Counted from the first letter of the stretch, positions 29,501 to 39,552 are shown. The stretch is DNA of 64,000 nucleotides from Antedon bifida (GCA_963402885.1 OY727093.1:13527501-13591500); one strand, 5' to 3'. Numbers and translations: made by a program. Notes: generated by a model from the letters alone, not told the origin.

Positions 29501-32348
29501 ATTAGATTTGGATAGTTTAAGTTTGTGATCCTGCTACAGTATATCAGTTTTGTATTATTAAAGACATCTTCCCTACGTTTTTTAGATTTATTTTAAGATC
29601 ACAAACAATATTTAATGTAAAAATAATACTATATGGTCTTATTGCGATAACTTTTTTCGTCTTTAAATGGTTAAAAATGTGAAAAATAAGTCGATTCTAA
29701 TAATTATAGTGGCCCGCTATAAATCCCAAAATGCATGGAGCGCGGATTGATATTTCAAAGATATCTTTAGTAATAATTTCCGTAAGTTTCGTAACATTTT
29801 TAGTAGTTTAGTTTAATGTTTTTTATTGTATATGTTCGTGTTTGTCTGTGTTCCCTCCTGTAAGTGGTGAACCATGAGTTTACTGTTGGTTGGGAAATGA
29901 ATAAATAAAATGTGGAGGCGCTGCGATAGTTTTTGCCTACAGTACAGTATATGCTTTATACATACACTGTGTTTTTTTCGATGGATTTTTTAGGCAATCA
30001 AAGCAATACAATGATGTACAGTACTGTAGGCCAATCTTTTGGCTACAACGTCATCTCTGCAAGATGGCTTCTGTAGCATGAAAATCATGTATTGAATACA
30101 CCTAGAGTTAACACTTTGACTGCCAGAGGTTTTTCCAGTTAGAAACTGCCACCGCCAGCGTTTATAGCCCAATTCGATGTTTTTATTAAAGCTGATTGAA
30201 ACTATGTATGTCATCTGATTTACATGTAATAAAATAATCATAAAGATTTTAGCTTTACAATGGTACCAAGAACGATTTTCAAATCGCAATATGTAAATCG
30301 TAATAGTAAAATGAAAGTATGATGATATGCAAAACCCTACTGTGGTAAATAAGATTCTTCATAATTTGACCTTAAATTTTATATCCCATCCCTGTTTTTC
30401 ACAAATATGTTATGTTATCAGGGGTCATACATTTTGAATTTAAAAAACTGATTGGGATTATTCCGAAATTGAAGACCACTCTCTGTAATAAGAGATGTTG
30501 TTTGTTGTTGATGCGTTGTGAGGAATGAAAAGTTTAACAATATTTTAACTGATTTTAACATGTTTCTAGAAAGAAAAAAAAGAAAGCATGTTAATAAATA
30601 AAATGTAATTGACATTATTTGATATCATAATAAGCCCCCACCAGACGATACCACCAAGCGTGGATTTATATACTGTGTAGTAGGTAGATAGTATGACTGG
30701 TTATTATTAGTTATAAAATATAAATCAATGCTTAACACCATAAAAAACAAGTATGAACTTGAAATGAATCGGACTCCTCCCTAACGCCATCATATGCAGA
30801 CTATCCTAGGCCTATTATGCGTCTTTTGTTTCACGAGGAAGTTTACCTTGCTTTCATCCGACGCTGGAGAGCGTAAAGCAAGTCGTGAATTCTTGGTCTC
30901 ATCTTCAAACATTTACCAATTCGCTAGGCCTAGCTAAATCTACCAAATTACCTGTCAATTAATTCTTTTTTATAAAAATAAAGAACAGGTAATTAAAGCT
31001 ATATTGCTGACAAAATAACCATTGTAACATTTATTATAATTAGCTTAGTCTCATACCTCTATTTTATTATGTATTATTCACCTCATCAAAAATGATTGTT
31101 TTGGACCTCCGTGATATCATCAGCGCACACACACACAATTCAAGAAACTCGAGCACGTTAAAACACACTTCACTAGCTCACAACAGTTATTGCGGAATCG
31201 TCCATTATATACAAACAAAATACAGTTTTGCCCTGCGTCTATTCAATTTGAATGTTCACAATAAAAACAAGTTATCAATTATTATATTTTTATGATATCT
31301 ATTTTATTCAAGGTATGTTATTGAGTAATGACAACAAAGGTCCATTCGTAAACAATCTATTGTGTTAGGCTTACCCCCAATCTAAAATTGGATTATCCCA
31401 CAATTAGTGTTGTGAATTCTTTTACACAGTATCAGAACAGCTGATTGGTGTACAATGGTTTTTTTTCAGTGTGTCCTTTTGTGGCTTTTCTTAACCGGTA
31501 GTACATTGTTTTATCCTTTTGTTCTTCTACTTCCACAATAAAAAGGATAATAATATTAAGAAATTATTCCTTACTCTCATTTTCTTACCAAATGTATTGC
31601 CAACATCATGTATCATGTCTGATTTAGGAGTAATGATGATACATTTTTATGACGTAGGCCTACTATGTGTTGAAAAATTGTTTAATACATTTACAGATCA
31701 ATTAAGACAACGTATGGCACAATGTGTCATCATACACCCACGGAATTTAGAAACGTCCATTGGTCAAAAAAGTTTCATGCTTACAAAACCGCCATATGCC
31801 ATGATGATCATGATCATGACGTTAGGCTATAGGCTACATGACGATGTTGAAAAGGATATGATTAGATCATAGCAATAATGATGATGCTCCCAGCTTCGAT
31901 TATAAATTGTAACGACAATGACATGTATAATAATAATGATCGGCATATAAATATTGATCTAACTGAATGGATGTATGCTGTCTGTACCGGTCGCATCTTA
32001 AGTATTATTTCAGAGAAAATAGTAAACTAAACGTGATAATCAAAGCTGCATTAGAGATGTATTCTCTAGTGCAATTAGATAATAATTAAATGAAATCCTG
32101 ATTAAACCGTCTTCTTAACGAATACGTCCGCATTCAATGATACAATTAATATTTTTCTTAATTCAATATGAAAATGCGTGATGCTGTCACACTGTAGCAT
32201 TTTCACATAAACGACCGGATCCTGCCCATCTTCATCTAATGCAACAACGTCTATAAATAATATAATAATAACAATATACATTAATATTTCTTACCTTCTT
32301 GATTATAGACGTCGGTCGTGTTGGTTTTCTAGTTTCAGCCATTTTCAT
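155..32348 (-). CDS. SLC4-family Na+-coupled bicarbonate transporter, N-terminal two thirds (partial at left edge)
   Basis: Fourteen exons join in phase to 753 codons: 32295-32348, 27124-27208, 24000-24167, 19219-19390, 10280-10440, 9815-10027, 8930-9066, 5256-5504, 3399-3492, 2806-2965, 2356-2530, 990-1123, 637-849, 155-398. All show GT-AG borders on the minus strand. Family hallmarks include FTEMDEL and WKETARW, the N-terminal-domain stretch ending [26 protein letters not shown] and VATDASSLV. The closest relatives by eye are the electroneutral/electrogenic NBC group (SLC4A4/5/7/8/10), which moves HCO3-/CO3 with Na+ across the plasma membrane; which member it matches cannot be decided without a tree. 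The start was chosen at 32,348 because the short first exon ends AAGAAG before GTAAG and joins exon 2 in frame; a second ATG lies two codons on. The last transmembrane segments and C-terminal tail lie left of the window. Introns are large (up to 8.8 kb) and loaded with repeats. Family assignment is very secure; the exact first exon is less so. Confidence 0.95.
436..543. mobile_element. MITE, family with TIR AGCTCTGTCTACACTATCAAA (copy 1)
   Basis: Palindromic element bounded by TCTGTCTACACTATCAAAC and its inverse at GTAGACAGAGCTTAA. The core has GACATCATCATGTCTATATATGGG, shared with the copies at 6,634, 53,138 and 63,899. Confidence 0.8.
2043..2187. mobile_element. MITE with TIR TGGCAGTATTCACCATTCAC
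   Basis: The left end TGGCAGTATTCACCATTCAC is matched by the inverse GTGTGATTGGTGAATACGGCCA at the right. The interior repeats GGGAAATACTTAA-like segments. Confidence 0.75.
2806..10440 (-). CDS. SLC4 transporter: cytosolic N-terminal domain exons 5-10
   Basis: Exons 10280-10440, 9815-10027, 8930-9066, 5256-5504, 3399-3492 and 2806-2965 encode about residues 160-498. The block runs from [12 protein letters not shown] and [18 protein letters not shown] (core of the SLC4 cytosolic dimerisation domain), through REALL and a Ser/Pro-rich linker (exon 8930-9066, no strong similarity recognised), to [39 protein letters not shown] and [15 protein letters not shown]. The last exon adds a linker rich in His, Asp, Glu and Lys just before the first membrane span. 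Exon 8930-9066 sits where vertebrate NBC genes often have cassette exons, so it could be alternatively spliced; this is inference. Confidence 0.93.
3200..3365 (-). mobile_element. tRNA-derived SINE, diverged (same family as 49,085)
   Basis: On the minus strand it has TTTGGCACAGTTAGGCATTTG, a B-box-like GAGTTTGAAACC, and GTGTAAATGGGTACATGG. Lies in an SLC4 intron about 35 bp from exon 3399-3492. Confidence 0.6.
3555..4640 (+). mobile_element. 5'-truncated LINE, 3' end with 283-codon C-terminal fragment
   Basis: An open frame at 3558-4409 encodes the C-terminal part of a non-LTR retrotransposon ORF2. It shows the typical zinc-knuckle-like [19 protein letters not shown] near residue 178. A T-rich 3' UTR follows, and the element ends with a (TTCAG)n tail at about 4,617-4,638. 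No RT catalytic part is present. It lies in an SLC4 intron on the opposite strand, starting about 60 bp from the acceptor of exon 3399-3492. Clade not decided. Confidence 0.75.
4656..4897. mobile_element. MITE with TIR GGCTGTGTTTCCGCAGCC
   Basis: Left end AAGGCTGTGTTTCCGCAGCC, right end GGCTGCGGAAACACAACCAT. The subterminal TTAACCGATA is also inverted. Directly follows the tail of the LINE fragment at 3,555-4,640. Confidence 0.8.
5505..8929. other. SLC4 intron without further recognised genes
   Basis: AT-rich 3.4-kb intron. Beyond the MITE at 6,634 there is a GAT-rich low-complexity stretch at about 7,780-7,900. No exon is needed here, because the flanking exons join in phase. Confidence 0.5.
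6634..6798. mobile_element. MITE, TCTGTCTACACTATC family (copy 2)
   Basis: Longer copy with ends CTGCATACACTATC and GATAGTGTAGACAGAGCTTA. The core carries CCCATATATGGACA and a duplicated GGGCATATCACTACCATATT-like segment. Confidence 0.8.
11845..12065. repeat. Spaced repeats of TCACACAATGTGTGTA
   Basis: Five variants of the partly palindromic CACACAATGTGTG occur at about 11,850, 11,906, 11,950, 12,005 and 12,052, i.e. 44-56 bp apart, with GTACAGTAC between them. Lies directly upstream of the 12.1-kb LINE. Confidence 0.65.
12120..14956 (+). mobile_element. LINE with open endonuclease/reverse-transcriptase ORF, 5'-truncated
   Basis: The frame is open from about 12,097 to the stop at 14,818-14,820; counting from 12,169 gives 883 residues. 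It begins inside an apurinic-type endonuclease domain ([14 protein letters not shown] at 85-90; SWLDHVV; SDHFPV at 161-166). It continues into a reverse transcriptase with FLDASKAFD (catalytic Asp near 562), [14 protein letters not shown] and YADD at 660-663, then a cysteine-bearing C-terminal region. The first part of the endonuclease is missing and no ORF1 is seen. The 3' UTR ends in ATAAAAGATGAATG and a (GAAT)n tail at about 14,930-14,956. This architecture fits the CR1/L2/Jockey group of non-LTR elements. The unbroken ORF implies a young insertion. It is antisense within an SLC4 intron. Confidence 0.92.
15640..15866 (+). mobile_element. LINE 3' UTR fragment with (ATCAA)n tail
   Basis: Non-coding stretch ending in CCGAAATAAATCAAATCAA-type short tandem tail, the form left by 5'-truncated non-LTR insertions. 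No coding part remains. Confidence 0.5.
17855..19042. repeat. 26-bp minisatellite, about 45 copies, with 182-bp higher-order units
   Basis: The unit is close to GTACAAGAGTGTCCAGTTTT plus GGGCCT. Copies differ by a few bases (CCAG/CAAG, GTGT/GTAT, TTTTGGG/GTGTTGGG). Two adjacent blocks of seven units, about 18,150-18,331 and 18,332-18,513, are almost identical, so 182 bp is a higher-order period. Another multi-unit block with GTACAGTACAAAGG is repeated at about 18,815 and 18,925. Because 26 is not a multiple of three and the unit has no stop, all three plus frames stay open for about 390-410 codons. These are artefacts, not genes. It lies in an SLC4 intron, ending 180 bp from exon 19219-19390. 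Confidence 0.97.
19219..32348 (-). CDS. SLC4 transporter: 5' coding exons 1-4
   Basis: Exons 32295-32348, 27124-27208, 24000-24167 and 19219-19390 encode about residues 1-160. Exon 1 encodes 18 residues rich in Lys, Arg and Thr. Exon 24000-24167 contains FVGVHIP followed by a His/Lys/Arg-rich run, as in the HRHK segment of NBC-type N-termini. Exon 19219-19390 contains [10 protein letters not shown] and FTEMDELYQ and ends in phase 2, joining the RWIKYEE exon. Short first exon plus long first intron (5.1 kb) is typical of the family. The exon 1 call depends on phase and splice signal only; an alternative upstream promoter or leader exon cannot be excluded. Confidence 0.85.
19671..20125 (-). mobile_element. 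5'-truncated LINE fragment, C-terminal codons
   Basis: On the minus strand 19,905-20,123 encodes a 72-residue remnant with [17 protein letters not shown] and FKRELKKF, typical of the last residues of CR1-like ORF2 proteins. An AT-rich 3' UTR follows and ends in an (AAAT)n tail (TTTATTTATTTATT on the plus strand at about 19,672). Confidence 0.7.
20503..22097. mobile_element. 1.6-kb repeat-like element with inverted hairpin ends and four TGACGTCA sites
   Basis: The left end has AAACTCGTCA, TGACGAGTT and TTAGTTATCCGC. The right end, read on the minus strand, has AAACTCATTAGTTATCCGC followed by the palindrome CTTGGTATACCAAG. TGACGTCA occurs at 20,943, 21,120, 21,296 and 21,889. GGCCATA(T/C)GATGACGTCACAA is used twice. 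The interior has CpG-rich runs (GCGCACCGCGTGCG) unlike its neighbours. No transposase frame. A non-autonomous mobile element is the best guess. Confidence 0.5.
23322..23420 (+). mobile_element. SINE-like repeat body, family 2 (partial)
   Basis: CTTCTCAGATAAGGACTTAA and CATGTGCACTTTATAAGAACC match the family-2 body. No head. Confidence 0.5.
23843..23960 (+). mobile_element. tRNA-like head, possible SINE
   Basis: TAGCTCAGTTGG at about 23,849 and GGTGTCGACTCC at about 23,911 sit in A-box and B-box positions. No cloverleaf. Just downstream of SLC4 exon 24000-24167 on the opposite strand. Confidence 0.4.
25405..25585 (-). mobile_element. tRNA-derived SINE (same family as 49,085)
   Basis: On the minus strand it has a GATGCAGTCTGTTGAACATT head, a degenerate B box GAGTTTGAATCC, GGCAAGATACTTACAG and ATAAATGGGTACCCGG. 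Confidence 0.7.
25643..27058. mobile_element. 1.4-kb non-autonomous TIR transposon with internal 21-bp tandem array
   Basis: The termini are CAGTACAGAAAGAAA at the left and its inverse TTTCTTTCTGTACTG at the right, with further inverted matches of the type CTACGAAG and GTAGCCTACG. The flanks are TA on both sides, as expected for Tc1/mariner-like target duplication. Near the left end about eight copies of a 21-bp unit CCTACGATGTATTGTTCGTAG run from 25,717 to 25,881. No transposase frame is present. Confidence 0.8.
28474..29029. mobile_element. TIR element, TTAAAGATGTATTGTCCC family (longest copy)
   Basis: Ends are TTAAAGATGTATTGTCCC and the exact inverse GGGACAATACATCTTTAA. The interior is non-coding. 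Short relatives lie at 43,925, 45,378, 51,577 and a fragment near 55,045. Confidence 0.85.
29030..32294. other. First SLC4 intron, right part
   Basis: AT-rich, no recognised protein. The plus-strand 117-codon frame at 31,519-31,872 has no family features and is probably chance. A short AC run is at about 31,126. Confidence 0.4.
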
Positions 32349-33360
32349 CCGATTCAACAACAGTATAATATACTTATTGCTAATATACAGTTAAGTGCCA
32401 GATTCATCCGTAGAAAATGAAGTCGGTTTTTTGCTAATCAACATCCAACATTAACATAACGTCTTCGATGAAAATATCATGCACTGCATTGGTTGCAACT
32501 GACATGGCTTCTAACATGATTTATAATCTGCTATCCCCGATGGCGGTCTTTTGAATACACTTTGGTCGTCAAGATTTAAATAAGATACAAAGTATGATAT
32601 TCATGGTCAATTGTGTCTCTCTAAAGCAATCACCGCGCCTACTTATGCAGCTTTATCTCCAAAGTGTTTAAATACATTTTCAGATAACGCATATAGTAAA
32701 CCAGGCTAAATACTAATGCATTTCATTTTCATAACACATGAAGAAATCCGTGTTTGCTATTATTCAAATATATTGCCTTATACTATATTGCAAACAAAAG
32801 TCCTGACGGGACATTGTTTTCTGGTGATGAGTATAGGGAAACTTAGGCCTTATACCATGTTTATATTGTACTTTGGATGGATAATTCGGAGTACTCAAAC
32901 AAGAACGGCAACCAAAAATAGAGAACAGAATCACTAGGCCCTATATGACACCATTTCATGTTAATAGGCCCAAAGTTAGATTTGCATTGATTGATAGCAT
33001 TCAAAGACATTACATTTTTCTAAGCTCTGATGTTTCCAATTTGGGCAAGAGAAGGACCGTTTTCTTTTTAGTAGCATTTTCCAAACATGAAATACATTGT
33101 ATATAAAGTACGGTATGCGTGGTCCCTATTTATGTGATGGCGCTGTGCTACTCTTCGTTTTATGTGTGATTACGTAAAATACGATTTTTGATTCAGAACA
33201 CTCGTAACATGTCATCGTAATGACGTGCGAATTATCTGTGAACAGATGGCGTTAAACTGGGCGCGCTTTCTTAATTATAAATATGGATAAAGTAGGTCTA
33301 TACAGACAAAAATAGAATTGAAAATGTATTCAGACTTTTTCATGTGACGTCACTTTAAAG
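32349..33360 (-). promoter_or_regulatory. Upstream region of the SLC4 gene and spacer to the next gene
   Basis: About 1 kb between the SLC4 start codon and the 3' flank of the synthetase pseudogene. It should contain the SLC4 5' UTR and proximal promoter. I see no convincing TATA box. A TGACGTCA octamer (CRE consensus) lies at about 33,345. Nothing else in the stretch can be named. Assignment as promoter is by position only. Confidence 0.35.
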
Positions 33361-33409
33361 AACGAGGTAGAAGACAACTAAAACAACAGTTAAGCAAATC
33401 ATTATCAAC

Positions 33410-33415
33410 TTTATT
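33410..33415 (-). terminator. Candidate poly(A) signal of the pseudogene copy
   Basis: TTTATT on the plus strand (AATAAA on the gene strand) about 380 bp after the stop codon. The same hexamer and flanks recur at 41,513-41,518 behind the intact copy, so it was part of the duplicated unit. Functional use is inferred. Confidence 0.4.
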
Positions 33416-34200
33416 GGTTATTATACAGTACACTGTTATTGTGCACAATATCAAAGGTTATTTAGTTTTATATATAATTAGTTAATTTACCATATTTACT
33501 AATTCATTCTGACTAATTAATATTCAATTGTAGACATTTTTTTTAAAAGACCGACATTTACGATTCCATCTGAGATAAGAACTAGCATGTCAAAACGGTA
33601 TAAGAGAATAATAATAATAATATCCTTAAGTAAGTACATTTATTGTCATTTATAAATATATATAAAAAAACATTTACATTGAAATTAATTGAACATTGAA
33701 TCTCATTATTCATTTTAGATATACTTAAATTTAACTTTTTTCTAAAACAAGTAATACATGATTTAAGTGAAATATATAATATAGATTTTTCTTCTAAACT
33801 GATGTTATTAATTCAAATGCCTTTACTTTCAAAATATGCTCATTTTTAATTCTGTATTCCACTTGCTTTGTAAGAGCTTTGCGGTCAATCTGAAAAAACC
33901 CGCATACATTACACAGTTATTGACATTGTACATAATTATTCATATTCTCATCGCAATAATATTGGATGATGAATGTTATTAAGCCTACCTTTCCAACATC
34001 ATTTGTCGTAAAATGATCGACTATTAGAACATAACCAGGTAAGTTTGCGTCTCGAACCTAAAAACAAACCAAATCCCACTTTTTAATTTGCAATTTTAAC
34101 ATTAATTAATTTGGTACTTTTTTCGTTTTCTATTGATTGTTCGGCGCTTATAGAGGCGTCCTGCATTTTGCGTTGTATAAAATCATAAAGCGTCGGCAGA

Positions 34201-34449
34201 ACTTTAAGTTGTGTTGCTCAAAATTTGGAAAACACATCAATACCAGGAAAAAGTTTCTTGGAACTAATATTACTAACCTTTCCACTTTAAGTTGTGTTGC
34301 TCAAAATTTGGAAAACACATCAATACCAGGAAAAAGTTTATTGGAACTAATATTACTAACCTTTCCACTTTGAGTTGTGTTGCTCAAAATTTGGAAAACA
34401 CATCATTACCAGGAAAAAGTTTATTGGAACTAATATTACTAACCTTTCC
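34201..34449. repeat. Three direct copies of an 83-bp unit overlapping a splice donor
   Basis: The unit starts at about 34,201, 34,284 and 34,367 with near-identical sequence (only a few substitutions). Its end contains AACCTTTCC, which on the minus strand is the 3' end of exon 16 and its GGAAAG/GT donor. The real donor at 34,443-34,444 is therefore followed downstream in the intron by two or three further donor look-alikes. The intact paralogue has only one diverged version of this segment, near 42,450-42,540. Confidence 0.9.
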
Positions 34450-37400
34450 ATTTAAATAGGCAACAATATGCTCTCCATCAATAGTTATGTCATCTTCTGG
34501 CCTGTAATAATAATATTAAATGTGTTTACATTGTGTGATACTGTACCTAAATACACGTGTATGTTGGTGCAGCATCAGTCATTCAATAGTTATATTAATA
34601 CATTAATATAAATTTGTGCCGGGGTGTAATGAATGGAAAAACATATACACATTTCGGGTGGGTGGTAAGCACTTCCTTTTTAACAAAACGAAATAACCTG
34701 ATACGTCTCGTCGAAAACAAACCTTATACATATGCAAACCTCCATTCCAAGATGTTCATCTGGCACTCCAATTACCTGTGGACAACACATACAATGTACT
34801 TCGATAGTTGTGCCAATTTCAATGTTTTTTAGAACTTAAAATTTTTGTTTTTAATTTTTTTTAAATCATCAACTTTATACAGTCCACAACCAGGTACAAA
34901 ATCTTTAAGACTGTATTAAATGTCAGTATTTAAATTTCAATTTCTGATTACTAGTACAATTCACAAAAAATGCTCATTAAATAACAAGTATAAGTATTTA
35001 TTTGTTGTTAAATATCATAACTCTCTGTTATTCTTTCATTTGTAATAATAATAAAAATAATATAATAAAAATAACTACAAATATCTCACCTGAACTTAGT
35101 TTATTGAAGGATGTTGTGAAAGAATATTTTCCATTGAAGCTGGGAACACCTTAGCCTCGCCTTTATTTATCAATTCCTATACACATACATAATTATTCAA
35201 ATTGGATACTGTATAATAATATGACATTAGGGTATAAACTGAATGTTCAACAATGGACATTTATGAACAAAAACTGGGGGCTATAGTATGGACACGTCTT
35301 GAACGTCACTTCTCTTCATCTACCAGTGCTATTAAACACATTGTCCATTATGTTCCAAATTTCCTCCCCTCTTTCAAACGTGCTACATAATTACTGTGTA
35401 CAAATTAAATATTACAGAAACAAACAAGTTGAAATAATTATACTTAATACCGTTTTTCTACCCAGTATCTCAAAATTACCAGATTTATCAAACACACCAA
35501 GATCACTGAAAAAGAAATCATTTTCAGTTATAGTAGTAATAATTTATTTATATAATAAATAATAAACAAATACCGTAATTGCAACACGAAAAATAACATT
35601 ATACCCACCATACCAAAAAATAATAGTAAACGTAATATACCCTGTTTTAAACCATCCACGTGGTGCCAAAGCCTCTTTCGTACGTTTCTCGTCATCTAAA
35701 TATTCCTTAAACATATACCAGCAGAACGACACCACACCTCACCCACATTGCCAAGTGGTACACATATACCGTCATCATTAACAACTTTGATCTACAATAA
35801 AGATGATTACTAATCGGTTTACATTTAATATAAATATAGATATAGAGATGCATTAATTACAGCCTATATAAACAATTAATATAACAGGTCTAAATTACTT
35901 CAACATTTGCAAACGGGTTGCTCGGCAAATGACGGAACTTCAACGAATCCCATGGTATCGAAGTTGTTAAGAACATTGCCTCTGTCGATCCATATGTCAT
36001 CTACAAAAAAACATATTACATAAATAGATTAACGGAGATTATTTAGATCGACATGTCATTGTTGCGCGATATCTGACGACACATCTTAATTTCAGTAAAG
36101 AATATTTGCAGGTGAATGTACAATTTCTTACTATCACTTGGCAGTTAGATTTTCTTTCAAAGTTCTCCATCAGATCTACCGGTATATTGGATCCTCCAGT
36201 ACTACCTGATAAGAACAAAACAACAATCAAAATGAGGATTGTCTATGTATTCGTCGATACATAAAAACCTTATACTGAATATTTCACGTTATGTTTTCCA
36301 GTGGAAATGCTGTAACTCCACTTTCAAATAGCAATGTTGTTAAATCGCTTCCGTTTCCCTCTTATTCCACATCGTTTATATATTAATTGCAGAGAAGTAT
36401 TACTTTTAATTTAACGAAAGTAATTAAATACAAACTATTTATAGTTATATATTTTTTTTAATGAATGATACTAACACACAGTGAGCGAGCTTAAGTCGTA
36501 TTTGCCAATTTCTTGGTAGTTCACAAAATTGTAAAAGTCGTTAATCAGAAATAGTAGATCAGTGCACCTATGGTAAAGAGAGTTATAAGTAAACGTATTG
36601 ATAGAAATTCAAAATAAATAGACATGGCAAATCATTCTTCTCTGCTTTATAATAATAACATGTTAAGGTTGAATGTGTACAGTGTAGGCTTAATAATCAG
36701 CAATTTGAAATGTTTAACAATTTCAATTTTGAGATACAGGTACTGTCTTCTTATATCGTTCTTGTAATATTAAATTTCTTATTATATCTTATATATGTAC
36801 AGTTGCTTAAGTTGGAGATAATCAAGTTTGAATTAATGAAATAGGTAATGAATGAATGAGTAGACCTTTTTTTCAATTTACATTAAGAACTTCATTGAAA
36901 AGGTTTCAGAAACTGAGTTATTCTCACCGTTGTTAGGCTTTCACATTTATTATGTCGACGTTTATCATGTTTATTAAGTAGGCAGAACAATAATAACATT
37001 CTTACCGTTCATTTTGAATTGTTTCTAAAGTAGATTGAATGGTATAAGTTGGTGACGCAAGTACTGCAGTTATACCGACCACGAGAGGTGGCATTACCAA
37101 GGATACCTCTCCGCTAACGTGTGTGGAATTGCGGCCCAAATATCTGCGATTCTGCGATAATAACAAAATGTAGTGACTACTATTATATGTACAGCACCTG
37201 TACTTAAAACCAGTATTAATGTAGTAAGAATTTGGGAGCATCTCTGATACACTCAGGCCATAAATAATTCAGTCAACACTTACTAGTTTGTCCTTCGTTT
37301 GGTCAATGTAAGATATCAACACTTTACATCCATTGATAGCACTGAAATGTGTATGGACCACGAGCTTAGGGGGTCCTGTGGAACCCTGTTTAAAATAGAA

Positions 37401-38042
37401 AGTAATACAATGTTCAGCAACATTACTGTGCATTTACTGTCTAATTCTACTAAATTGTGTCCTATACTTCCAATGGTATACAAATTATCATTGCAAATCA
37501 TTTGCAAATAGTTTTAATAATGCTAACCATGGTGTTAAGCCTAATAAGAAAGTTACATCAGTAGCCTAGGTCTTACCGATGTACTAAATATATCACAGTC
37601 ATCATCCGGGGTAACTTCATTTTTTCTTTGACTGAACATTTCTCAAATCTGATTTTCTCAATCTCATCAAGCGAATATGTACTGTCAACAACGAAAATAA
37701 TTATGATTAAACAATGTCAAAGATAGGCCTACAAAATTATTGGAATTGTGGAATATGTGACACAAGTTAATATTTCATTTTTTATATTGTAATTTGTTTA
37801 TAAATGAAAGGAAAATAATGTAAATGTAATAAGGCAATAAAGATGGCATGAGGAATAAAAATGGAACATTCAAGGTTTATAGAAAGGAATAAAAAAGGTA
37901 ATATATAAAACAAAATGAAATTTACTGTACCAGTACCTTTTGTTGTCTCCCACGCCAATGATAATATTTGGAAGTCTAAGAATATAATTTGAAACATTAC
38001 CGTATCACATAATTATAACTAATGATATTTTACTTTTAAACA

Positions 38043-38240
38043 AGGCCAACAGTCGCGTGCTCTCAGAAAAAAATGAACTTTCAAAAAGTAATGTACTTTA
38101 AAACTTTTCTGTACATCAAAACAGTTAAAAAAGTACAGAAAAGCGATAAAACGCATAGTGATACCGGACCGACAGACAGACCGACAGACCGACCGACCGA
38201 CATAGTGAACTATTGAGTCGCGTCCACGCGATTAAAAATT
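38043..38240. repeat. Interspersed repeat with (ACCG)n and GAGTCGCGTC hairpin end (copy 1)
   Basis: Begins CAGTCGCGTGCTC, has a GACAGACCGACCGACCGAC run, then CATAGTGAACTATTGAGTCGCGTC and CGCGATTAAAAAT. Related copy at 39,553-39,655. Both lie in introns of the synthetase pseudogene and are absent from the intact copy. Confidence 0.6.
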
Positions 38241-39552
38241 AGTAATTATTATATTCAATAGTCTACAATGGTACAATGCTTTGAAACATAAAATAGATGA
38301 TATATGCTACTGTATTTACCTTATTGTATTGTCGGAACATTCCTTGATCTCTTCCAACCTACTGACTAAGTCACTTGAATTCCTCCCTATCACAATTACT
38401 TTAGAATCAGTCTGTGTAAAACAGTAAAATAATCTTTTCAATGTAAAGGCAATACATTTCGTTTGGGCAAATCAACATACCACATATGCGATACGATTGG
38501 TACAGCGAAACTACAATTGCTATGCTATGGATTTATTTAGCTAGGAATTGTGATATATAATTTCAAAATAAATTACACATGATGAAAAATACTTACGCGG
38601 TGTAAGATGTCTTGTACGCTACTGTTAGTAAAGGTTGCACGAAGTCGAACCTGTCAACAAATAGAATATTTTAGTGCTATACCAAAGAAGCCTCATATGC
38701 ATCCATTCATTTTCTTTCAAATATCTTCTATCTAAAATATTTAACATTGATTTGATGGACAGATATTGTTTTGTCAATAATGATGATGGAATAAGTAAGT
38801 CGTAAATTCTTACAGAAATAAGGCCAATAGATCTTGCAGCGGCTACGCAAAGTGGAAATTCCATGTGCACGTCTGTCCAAATAGGAAGTCTGTCACCTTT
38901 CTTCATGCAAAGAGAGAAAAGTCCAGCAGCTATGTTTTCAACCTAAATGTTAAGGTGCTTATTTGAGGCAAATCCTTCAAATTGTGATAACCTTCTAAAA
39001 CTTGGCACACGGTTATTAATTGTATCAAAAACATAAAATGGAAGGGTTGCCCAACATTTGGTCAGGGGAAAGCAGCCATTTTGGAAATTTACGGTATAAT
39101 TGTATACATATGTAATACTATATGCACTGTTCAAAATCATGTGTATTGTGTTTATACTGGGCTACATAAACAGGTACAGTATGTCTATCAAGAATCTCAA
39201 TGTGAATGTTGGTCTAATTACAAACTGGCATGCCTTTGGTGTTTATTTTGAACCTATATAATACTATCCATAGAGAAAGATTCAGGACGACCCAATTAAT
39301 CCTTACACAAAAGAAATTAGTTTCAATTTGCTTTAGCTCTGGATGTCATATTTAAAAGAAAGCACAGGAAATCGAATCGAATCTATTACAGTGAACTTTG
39401 AACAAATTTAAAGGGTTCCCAACAAAATCAATTTTCCTCGAATTAACCCAAAGCATATTGCCATAATAATAGAGATCAATGTTTAGTCCTTTTGCCATTA
39501 TAGAAACACGAAATACTTTAGGAGTATTATGCTGTTTGTATCTTAAATTAAC

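Noticed and set aside
31519..31872. 117-codon plus-strand frame
   Set aside because: No recognisable domain and no splice context. It lies in a transporter intron and is within the length expected by chance in open AT-rich DNA.
37284..37511. Plus-strand frame opposite the ATP-loop exon of the pseudogene
   Set aside because: Shadow of the minus-strand exon; no family features on the plus strand.
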